Below are positions 1-5,850 of a stretch of 11,862 nt of DNA, one piece after another. Under the pieces are notes generated by a model, which saw nothing but the letters and a program-made list of their open reading frames with translations, was not told the DNA's origin and searched no databases. The first letter of the stretch is position 1; each line of letters begins with the position of its first letter. Both the position numbers and the translations under genes were made by a program. Origin of the DNA: Verrucomicrobiota bacterium (GTDB lineage Bacteria; Verrucomicrobiota; Verrucomicrobiia; Opitutales; Opitutaceae); the NCBI GenBank assembly GCA_023446735.1, contig JAEXPQ010000309.1, positions 1 to 11,862 on the forward strand, in the 5' to 3' direction.

Positions 1-1
1 C

Positions 2-859
2 CTCCTCTACACCCTCGGCGAACTCCCCGGCGAGGGTCCGGAACGCGCCGCCTGGCTGGCCGAACTCCGGCGCCACCAGAATCCGGACACCGGCCTCTTC
101 ACCGATACCCAACACCACCCGCTTCACGCGACCGCGTTCACCGTCGGCGCCCTGGAGCTGTTCGACGCCCGGCCGCTGCACCCGCTCCGCGGCCTCGCGC
201 CCTACGCCACCCGCGACGGCCTGCGCGCCCTCCTCGAATCGCTCGACTGGACGCACCAGCCGTGGGGCGAGTCGCACCGCGGCGCCGGCATCTACGGCGC
301 GATGGTCCTCGCTGGCGACGTGCCGGACGAGTGGTCCAACTGGTATTTCGAATGGCTCTGGGAGAACCAGGACCCCGCCACCGGACTCTGGCGACGCGGC
401 TGCATCCGCGACGACTCCGGCCGGCTCCGCGGTGCGCCGCTCTTCCACCACCTCGCCAGCAGCTTCCACTACCTCTTCAACCACGACCACGCTCGGCGCT
501 CGCTCCGTTTCACCGAGCCCCTCGTCGATTTCTGCCTCGAACTCGGTCGCACCGGCCAGCTCCCGCCGATGGGCCGCGGGCTCTCGTGGAACGAGATCGA
601 TTTCCTCTACACCCTGCGCTCGTTGCAGAAACGCACGCCGTACCGCGCGGCGGAAACGCGCGCCGTGATCGAGGAGATCTCCGAGCAACTCGTCGGCTCC
701 GTCCTGCGCCTCGACCCCGCCACCGACGAGGGCCTGAACGACCTGCATACGCTCTTCGCCGGAATGTGCTCGTTGGCCGTCGTGCAGGAGGCGTTGCCCG
801 GCTTCCTCCGCACGCCCAGACCGCTCCGTCTCGTGCTGGATCGCCGGCCGTTTCTCTGA
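2..859 (+). CDS. C-terminal part of a helical-repeat (alpha/alpha-toroid-like) protein, function unknown
   Basis: The reading frame is open from the left edge of the window, so the start lies outside; 285 residues and the stop are visible. The protein is rich in W, H, L and R. A similar phrase occurs twice: HQNPDTGLFTD (residues 25-35) and NQDPATGLWRRG (122-133). Each follows a helical stretch, and a further helical unit (about 143-182) comes after. This spacing resembles the QW-like turns of alpha/alpha-toroid folds (prenyltransferase/squalene-cyclase-like or glycosidase-like six-hairpin proteins), but no catalytic motif such as DxDD is visible in this part. No membrane segment is seen in the visible part. 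The window shows no clear operon link to the GH51 gene, which lies about 400 bp downstream. I do not recognise the family. That the frame is a real gene is well supported by its length and composition; the fold is an inference. Confidence 0.75.
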   Translation, partial: LLYTLGELPGEGPERAAWLAELRRHQNPDTGLFTDTQHHPLHATAFTVGALELFDARPLHPLRGLAPYATRDGLRALLESLDWTHQPWGESHRGAGIYGAMVLAGDVPDEWSNWYFEWLWENQDPATGLWRRGCIRDDSGRLRGAPLFHHLASSFHYLFNHDHARRSLRFTEPLVDFCLELGRTGQLPPMGRGLSWNEIDFLYTLRSLQKRTPYRAAETRAVIEEISEQLVGSVLRLDPATDEGLNDLHTLFAGMCSLAVVQEALPGFLRTPRPLRLVLDRRPFL

Positions 860-1255
860 GCCGCGATCAGGCAGTCGAGAGGCGAGCGTCGAGGGACGAG
901 AGCCAAACCGGCGGAGGCGCACTTCCTGCGCAACTACACCGCTCGTTCTCCTCTGGGACCGAGCGGCCCGTCGCTCGGCACTCGACCGAATGGTTACCCC
1001 TGGGCCAACACCGGGGAGCAGAAGCCGCGAGCGGCCCCGCTCGGCGCGCCGCCCGGAGCAGCGCCCCGGGTGCCGCACACGCGCACCGCGGTCGCCCCGG
1101 GCCTCGCCCCTCCCGGCGATCGTTTTCATCCGCGTGGATTCATGGGCAGGCTCGGTTCAGTCGAGTCGGTGGGCGCAGCGCGCCGGCGTCCACATGACGG
1201 TCAAGTGCCCGGCGATTGGTTTTCGCCGGGAAGCCCGCACACTGTCGCGACTCTC
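860..1255. other. Hairpin-rich intergenic spacer upstream of the GH51 gene
   Basis: I see no credible gene in this ~400 bp. It contains a perfect 7-bp hairpin at 959-978 (CCGAGCG, 6-nt loop, CGCTCGG). It also has a GC-rich block at about 1035-1110 that shares the 13-mer GCAGCGCCCCGGG (1058-1070) with the spacer upstream of the lipase gene (5752-5764). A perfect 8-bp inverted repeat at 1208-1230 is listed separately. No T-rich intrinsic terminator follows the upstream gene. The arabinofuranosidase frame stays open upstream to 1070, but that stretch reads like spacer translated by chance. Confidence 0.55.
1208..1230. promoter_or_regulatory. Perfect 8-bp inverted repeat 25 bp upstream of the GH51 start
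   Basis: CCCGGCGA (1208-1215) and TCGCCGGG (1223-1230) are exact reverse complements around a 7-nt loop (TTGGTTT). The repeat sits between the spacer and the chosen start codon at 1256. It could be an operator for a sugar-responsive repressor or a hairpin in the mRNA leader. No run of T follows, so it is not an intrinsic terminator. Sequence alone cannot choose between the two roles. Confidence 0.4.
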
Positions 1256-2818
1256 ATGCGTCCCCCAACCCTGTTATCCCTGTCCGGCGCGGCCGCGTTC
1301 GCGCTCGCCGCGTTCGCTCCGCTCACCTCCGCCGCCGACGCCCAGCTCGTCCTCGACGCGTCGAAGCCCGGCCCGGTCATCAACAAGAACATCTACGGCC
1401 AGTTCTCCGCACACCTCGGCCACTGCATCTACGAGGGCATCTGGGTCGGCCCCGACTCGCCCATCCCGAACACCAAGGGCTACCGCAACGACGTGCTCGC
1501 GGCGCTCAAGAACCTCCAGGTCCCGCAGCTGCGCTGGCCCGGCGGCTGTTTCGCCGACGAGTATCACTGGCGCGACGGCATCGGTCCGCGCGAGAAGCGC
1601 CCGTCGATGTTCAACTCCCACTGGGGTGGCGTGGTGGAGAACAACCATTTCGGCACGCACGAGTTCCTCGAGCTCTGCGAGATGCTCAACATCGAGCCGT
1701 ACATCTGCCTCAACGTCGGCAGCGGCACCGTGCAGGAGGCGATGGAGTGGGTCGAGTACATGACGTCCCCCGCCGATTCCCCCATGGCCAACCTCCGCCG
1801 CCAGAACGGCCGCGACAAGCCCTGGAAGGTCCCCTACCTCGCCATCGGCAACGAGAGCTGGGGCTGCGGCGGCAACATGCGCGCCGAGTTCTGCGCCGAC
1901 AACTATCGCCGCTACAACACCTTCGTTAAGAACTATTCCGATACGAAGATCCAGCGCATCGCCTGCGGCGCCAGCGGCGGCGACTACGACTGGACCGAGA
2001 AGATGATGATGATCGCCGGCCAGCAGATGGACGGCCTCGCCCTCCACTACTACACGCTGCCGACCGACAGCTGGAAGGGCAGCAAGGGCCCCTCCATCGG
2101 CTTCGCCGAGGACCAGTACTTCTCCACGCTCAAGTACACCCTGCGCATGAAGGAGTTCGTCACCAAGCACCTCGCGATCATGGACAAGTACGACCCGGAG
2201 AAGAAGGTCGGCATGGTCGTCGACGAGTGGGGCATCTGGACCGATGTCGAGCCCGGCACCAACCCCGGCTTCCTCTACCAGCAGAACACGATCCGCGACG
2301 CCCTGCTCGCCGCGCTCAACTTCCACATCTTCCACGAACACGCCGATCGCGTCACGATGGCCAACATCGCGCAGATCGTGAACGTGCTCCAGGCGATGAT
2401 CCTCACCGATAAGGAGAAGATGCTGCTCACTCCCACGTACCACGCGTTCGAGATGTACAAACCGTTCCAGGGCGCCACGTCGCTCCCGGTCAGCCTCGTC
2501 ACGCCGGACTACGCCTACGGCAAGGACAAGATTCCCGCCGTGAGCGCCACCGCCGCGCGCGCCAAGGACGGCAAGGTCTACCTCGCGCTGGTGAACGTGC
2601 TGCCCAACGAGAGCGCCACCGTCTCGACTTCGTTCGTGGGCCTGGCGGCCAAGGGCGCCGCCGGTCGCATCCTCACCGCCCCTGCGCTGGACTCGCACAA
2701 CACCTTCGCCGCACCGAACACCGTCGCGCCGGCCGCCTTCACCGGCGCCAAGGTCGCCGACGGCAAGCTCACCGCGACGCTCCCGGCCAAGTCGATCGTC
2801 GTGCTCGAGCTCCAGTAA
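1256..2818 (+). CDS. Secreted alpha-L-arabinofuranosidase, glycoside hydrolase family 51
   Basis: This 520-residue enzyme should release terminal alpha-L-arabinofuranosyl residues from arabinoxylan, arabinan or related hemicellulose oligomers. Residues 1-29 form a signal peptide (short basic start, hydrophobic A/L core, TSA/ADA cleavage sites), so export to the periplasm or outside is likely; many GH51 enzymes are cytoplasmic. The mature protein opens with KPGPVINKNIYGQFSAHLG, the usual family start. RWPGGCFADEYHW and IGNESWGCGGNM follow; the second carries the predicted acid/base E200. VVDEWGIW carries the predicted nucleophile E324. The C-terminal beta domain ends in LPAKSIVVLELQ. Length and motif order match a complete clan GH-A arabinofuranosidase. 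The start at 1256 was chosen because it places the signal peptide at the N-terminus; the frame is open further upstream, but into spacer. No strong Shine-Dalgarno sequence is seen. A 7-T terminator follows, so the gene is probably transcribed alone. Confidence 0.93.
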   Translation: MRPPTLLSLSGAAAFALAAFAPLTSAADAQLVLDASKPGPVINKNIYGQFSAHLGHCIYEGIWVGPDSPIPNTKGYRNDVLAALKNLQVPQLRWPGGCFADEYHWRDGIGPREKRPSMFNSHWGGVVENNHFGTHEFLELCEMLNIEPYICLNVGSGTVQEAMEWVEYMTSPADSPMANLRRQNGRDKPWKVPYLAIGNESWGCGGNMRAEFCADNYRRYNTFVKNYSDTKIQRIACGASGGDYDWTEKMMMIAGQQMDGLALHYYTLPTDSWKGSKGPSIGFAEDQYFSTLKYTLRMKEFVTKHLAIMDKYDPEKKVGMVVDEWGIWTDVEPGTNPGFLYQQNTIRDALLAALNFHIFHEHADRVTMANIAQIVNVLQAMILTDKEKMLLTPTYHAFEMYKPFQGATSLPVSLVTPDYAYGKDKIPAVSATAARAKDGKVYLALVNVLPNESATVSTSFVGLAAKGAAGRILTAPALDSHNTFAAPNTVAPAAFTGAKVADGKLTATLPAKSIVVLELQ

Positions 2819-2846
2819 ACGGACACAACTCGCGGATCCTCCCTAC

Positions 2847-2877
2847 GGCGGCGCTCAACCGAGCGCCGCCTTTTTTT
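2847..2877 (+). terminator. Rho-independent terminator of the GH51 gene
   Basis: GGCGGCGCT (2847-2855) pairs perfectly with AGCGCCGCC (2862-2870) over 9 bp with a 6-nt loop, followed directly by seven T (2871-2877). It lies 28 bp after the GH51 stop. The T run is present only in the plus-strand direction, so this is a one-way terminator. Confidence 0.93.
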
Positions 2878-3077
2878 CAGCGCCGCGGCCCGCCATGGGC
2901 AGCCCCTTGCCCATGCGCAGGTCGCGGATTTCGCCGGCGCCCCAGCGGAGCGTGACGCGAGGCGAACCGAATCGGGTGTTGGCCGTGGCCGGCGTCACAC
3001 CCTGCCACTGCCGCGCGCCGCTCCCAGTTATCGTTCGCCGAAGCACACCGCCGCGCTACACCATCGCAGCCGCCGTC

Positions 3078-3629
3078 ATGACCGCGCCCGCCGTCCAGCT
3101 TCCGATCCATTTCCGCCGCGCCACCGCGGCCGACGCCCCCGCGCTCGCCGCCCTCGCGGCCGCGGTCTGGATTGCCACGTACTGCGACCAGGGCGTCCCC
3201 ACCGACTACGCCGAGTACGTGCTCGGCGAATTCACCGCCGCGCGACTCGCTGCGACCCTCGCCGCCCCGGCCACAGTCTTCTGGCTCGCCGAAGCCGCGG
3301 AGGGCCCGGTCGGGTTCGTCGACCTGCGGCTCGGCAGGTGCACCGAGCACGTCCGCGACCCGCGGCAGGCCGAGGTGTCCCGGCTCTACGTTCTCGACCG
3401 CTTCGCCCGCCGCGGGATCGGTCGCGCGCTCCTGCAACGCTGCCACGCGTCCGCCGTCGGGGCCGACGCGATCGCGCTTTGGCTCACCATGTACTCCGGC
3501 AACACCCGCGCCCGCGCCTTCTACCACGCCCTCGGCTGGCGCAAGGTCGGAGACTGGGCGTTCACCCTCGGAGAGAAATCCTACCCGAACGACGTGCTCG
3601 CGATCCCGGTGGCTGCCGCATCCGCCTGA
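3078..3629 (+). CDS. GNAT-family N-acetyltransferase
   Basis: This 183-residue protein is a single GNAT domain that would transfer an acetyl group from acetyl-CoA to an amine; the substrate cannot be read from the sequence. FRRATAADAPALAAL (residues 12-26) is the typical first strand and helix. VSRLYVLDRFARRGIGRALL (100-119) is motif A with the acetyl-CoA pyrophosphate-binding RRGIGRA loop (111-117). NTRARAFYHALGWRKVGD (142-159) is motif B with the conserved YxxLGW turn. The frame is open back to 2895, but the start at 3078 puts the usual short lead before the first strand, and the upstream residues do not resemble GNAT sequence. No clear Shine-Dalgarno sequence is seen. The preceding terminator separates it from the GH51 gene, and it converges on the transporter gene downstream. 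Confidence 0.9.
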   Translation: MTAPAVQLPIHFRRATAADAPALAALAAAVWIATYCDQGVPTDYAEYVLGEFTAARLAATLAAPATVFWLAEAAEGPVGFVDLRLGRCTEHVRDPRQAEVSRLYVLDRFARRGIGRALLQRCHASAVGADAIALWLTMYSGNTRARAFYHALGWRKVGDWAFTLGEKSYPNDVLAIPVAAASA

Positions 3630-3747
3630 GCCACCACGCGATTGCCACGAATCCATGATGGTACCGCCCGCGCACGGAGGGACGCCGTCGGACCGCGTGC
3701 GCGCCGTTTCAACCGTCTCAATGCCCCGCGCCTCACGAGCGGTCCGC

Positions 3748-3814
3748 AGTGTTCGGAGCACCAGCCAGCTCGTTGGCCTTTCCGGCGACGGAACGCGGGC
3801 GGGCTCCGAACACT
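3748..3814. repeat. Perfect 12-bp inverted repeat between convergent stop codons
   Basis: AGTGTTCGGAGC (3748-3759) and GCTCCGAACACT (3803-3814) are exact reverse complements separated by 43 bp. They sit in the 194-bp gap between the GNAT stop (3629) and the transporter stop (3824). No run of T follows on either strand. A two-way transcript end structure, or the ends of a tiny lost element, are possible readings. The rest of the gap shows nothing else. Confidence 0.55.
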
Positions 3815-3823
3815 CATCGGCGT

Positions 3824-5446
3824 TCACCGGGACGGCGACTCGATCGCGCCCGCCGAGTGCACCGACTCCTCGCTCCCGAGCGACTGGACGAGTTGCCGCA
3901 GCAACCACACCGCCCGCTCGAACAGCGCCGTGAAGTGGATCAACTCGAGTTGCGCCTCCGGGGCCAGACCGGGTGCGGCGTCGAGCATGCCGCGTCGCCG
4001 GTTCTCCATCATCTCCCCGCGATCGGCGGTCATCGCCAGAAGCAGGGCAAGATCCGCCTGCGCCGGCCGCTCGAGCGCATCGACCACCTCGGCCGCGAGC
4101 GCATGCAATCCCTCCGCCCAGGCCCGGCGCATCCGCTCGCAGTCCCCCAACCGTTCCCAGGCGGCCGCGAACTCATAAACCGTCGCGCCCAAGGCGACGA
4201 CCAGCTCCTGCCGCCTCCGCAACGTCAACCACCGCTTCATCGTCACGGCATCGAAACGGCGCGTGCCGATCTCCCCGAGAAACTCGTCCAGTTCGCCGCC
4301 CACCGAGAGCGCCGCGCGATGCAGACTCGCGGCCGGGATCGCCGTCCCCGCGGTCTCGGCCCGCACCGCGTCGAGCAGGCGAGGCACCCAGCCGAGCAGC
4401 CGCTGTTGTTCCTTCGCGGCCAGCTCCAGGGCCGACTCGGGATCCGCCAGCCCCGAATCGTGGATATAGGCCGGTCGCCCCAGCTCCTGTTCAAGCGGCG
4501 CGGGAGCGAGCCGCTCCAGCACCGGCGCCGCCCACCGCCGCCCCACGACCGCCAACGCGACGGCGAAGACCTGCATGGCGACGAAGGCCCACGCCAGCCG
4601 CAGCGTCTCGCCCCCCGGCAGCGCGCCCAGATGATGGACGAGCAAGGGCCAGTCCGTCGCCCGCTCGACCGCCAACAGCCCGCCTGCCGCCGCCGAGGCC
4701 GCCATGCTCAACAACGCCTGATACAGGGCGATCTGCCGGGGTACCCCGCGCAGGTTCGAGGACAGCAGGAACACGGCCCCGCCCACGCCCAGGCCGGTGC
4801 CGAACATCATCGCGATCGCCTGCTCCGGCCCCAGCACGCCAGCGCGCCAGAACGTGATCGCGACGATCGCCACCGCCGGGGACGACTGGATGAGCAGCCT
4901 CAATACCGCGCCGAGCGCGAAGGTCGCCAGCAACGAACTCCGCGCCACCGCCGCCACCTCGGCGAAACCCGCGGTCTGGGGCCACGGCGCAAGCGCCTCC
5001 CGCATCTGGCGCAGACCGAAGAACAGCAGCGCCGCGAAGAACAACCCTCCGAGCACGGAGCGCGCCCGCCCCCCGAGATCCAGCGCCGCCGCCACGCCGG
5101 TGAGGCCGAGTAGCAACAGTACCGTCAGGTGCACATCGAAGCTCGCCACCAGCACCAGCAGCGCCGTGCCGAGGTTCGCCCCCACCACGATCGGCAGCGC
5201 CTGTCCCAACGAAAGCAAGCCGCCTCCCACCAGACTCGCGACCATGAACGCCACCGCCGTCACGCTCTGGGTCAGGCCGCCGAGCGCGACGCCGCCGCAG
5301 CCCGCCAACCACGGCGACCGCGCCCACTTCGCCAGCCAGCGGCGCGCGCGCCGGCTCGCGACGCCCTGGCAGCTCTGTCGCAGCCCTGACAGGCCGTGAA
5401 AGAACAATCCCACCCCGGCGAGAAACAAGGCAATGATCGCGAGCAT
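3824..5446 (-). CDS. Na/Pi cotransporter family protein with C-terminal PhoU-like domain
   Basis: The 540-residue product looks like a bacterial NaPi-II/NptA-type inner-membrane protein, which couples sodium entry to phosphate uptake or export. About residues 1-310 are hydrophobic and show the family's internal duplication. The first half has GGLTQSVTAV (56-65) and GANLGTA (89-95). The second half has LIQSSPAVAI (185-194) and GTGLGVGG (216-223). The QS pairs are the expected substrate-binding repeats, although the first copy reads TQSV instead of the common QSSS. Residues about 330-525 are soluble and helical with charged repeats, like the PhoU-like tail of this family. The start at 5446 was preferred because a perfect TATAAT overlaps the next in-frame ATG upstream (5503), which would lie ahead of the transcript start. 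Using 5503 would add 19 polar residues. There is no good Shine-Dalgarno sequence at either start. The gene is divergent from the lipase gene. Confidence 0.88.
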   Translation of the reverse strand: MLAIIALFLAGVGLFFHGLSGLRQSCQGVASRRARRWLAKWARSPWLAGCGGVALGGLTQSVTAVAFMVASLVGGGLLSLGQALPIVVGANLGTALLVLVASFDVHLTVLLLLGLTGVAAALDLGGRARSVLGGLFFAALLFFGLRQMREALAPWPQTAGFAEVAAVARSSLLATFALGAVLRLLIQSSPAVAIVAITFWRAGVLGPEQAIAMMFGTGLGVGGAVFLLSSNLRGVPRQIALYQALLSMAASAAAGGLLAVERATDWPLLVHHLGALPGGETLRLAWAFVAMQVFAVALAVVGRRWAAPVLERLAPAPLEQELGRPAYIHDSGLADPESALELAAKEQQRLLGWVPRLLDAVRAETAGTAIPAASLHRAALSVGGELDEFLGEIGTRRFDAVTMKRWLTLRRRQELVVALGATVYEFAAAWERLGDCERMRRAWAEGLHALAAEVVDALERPAQADLALLLAMTADRGEMMENRRRGMLDAAPGLAPEAQLELIHFTALFERAVWLLRQLVQSLGSEESVHSAGAIESPSR

Positions 5447-5501
5447 ACAGTCCGCGAAGGGAAGCGGTCCCGGCTGGTTTTCCAGTCCGTAATCCACTGT
5501 C

Positions 5502-5507
5502 ATTATA
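5502..5507 (-). promoter_or_regulatory. Putative -10 box (TATAAT) for the Na/Pi transporter gene
   Basis: On the minus strand the sequence reads TATAATG, a perfect sigma-70 -10 hexamer in very GC-rich DNA. The best -35 match, TTGGCA (5529-5534), is 21 bp away, which is longer than usual; the hexamer at 17-bp spacing is poor. Transcription would begin near 5495, leaving a leader of about 50 nt before the start at 5446. Confidence 0.5.
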
Positions 5508-5702
5508 GAAATGGCACAACGCGACGCTTGCCAAATACGGCGTTCGAGACTGGGCTCCGCCGCAATCGGAGCGTCCCCCTCACCGCTCGCGAGCCACAGG
5601 CACCACCGCAAACCCGCCATGCAGAACGCATCCGTCCTTGGGTCAGTTGGAGTCGAAGCCGCGCCGCCGCGCCCACCGGCGGCGCCCCGCTCGTAACCCC
5701 AC

Positions 5703-5727
5703 GCGGGCCGACCCCCGGCCCGCTTTT
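5703..5727 (+). terminator. Terminator-like hairpin in the lipase upstream region
   Basis: GCGGGCCG (5703-5710) pairs perfectly with CGGCCCGC (5716-5723) around a 5-nt loop, and four T follow. It would act on plus-strand transcription, yet no plus-strand gene ends just upstream. It might be part of an attenuating leader or simply a palindromic repeat. The T run is short, so terminator function is uncertain. Confidence 0.35.
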
Positions 5728-5742
5728 CCAGTCGAGGTACAC

Positions 5743-5768
5743 GGTGCCGGGGCAGCGCCCCGGGCACC
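5743..5768. repeat. Stable hairpin with 11-bp stem and one bulge
   Basis: GGTGCCGGGGC (5743-5753) pairs with GCCCC-G-GGCACC (5757-5768) around the loop AGC, with one bulged G at 5762. Its core 13-mer GCAGCGCCCCGGG also occurs at 1058-1070. Confidence 0.5.
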
Positions 5769-5837
5769 ACAGGATCGACGCGAGGGCCCGTCCCTTCTCG
5801 TCGCAACACCGCAACGTCAACCATCCGCCCCCCCCGC

Positions 5838-5841
5838 GGAG
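5838..5841 (+). promoter_or_regulatory. Shine-Dalgarno GGAG for the lipase fusion gene
   Basis: GGAG lies 9 nt before the ATG at 5851. It is the clearest ribosome-binding site in the window and supports that start over the open frame extending upstream to 5638. Confidence 0.5.
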
Positions 5842-5850
5842 TGTGACCGC

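Larger units (their letters stand above)
5504..5850. other. Divergent spacer between the transporter and lipase genes, with several hairpins
   Basis: I see no gene here, although frames from both sides stay open across it because of the high GC. Two stable hairpins are listed separately (5703-5727 and 5743-5768). A run of eight C (5828-5835) lies 15 bp upstream of the lipase start. The block at about 5640-5815 looks like a dispersed intergenic repeat, because part of its core recurs at 1058-1070. No clear plus-strand promoter is visible. Confidence 0.5.

Noticed and set aside
1274..2698. A 474-codon open frame antisense to the arabinofuranosidase
   Set aside because: Its translation is repetitive V/G/A/E/H/D sequence typical of the reverse frame of a high-GC gene, while the plus strand gives a complete GH51 enzyme with both catalytic residues.
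2855..3046. A 63-codon minus-strand frame with protein-like text (TRFGSPRVTLRWGAGEIRDLR)
   Set aside because: It ends by reading through the A-run and stem of the GH51 terminator and has no clear start signal or known family. It may be a gene relic, but support is too weak to list.
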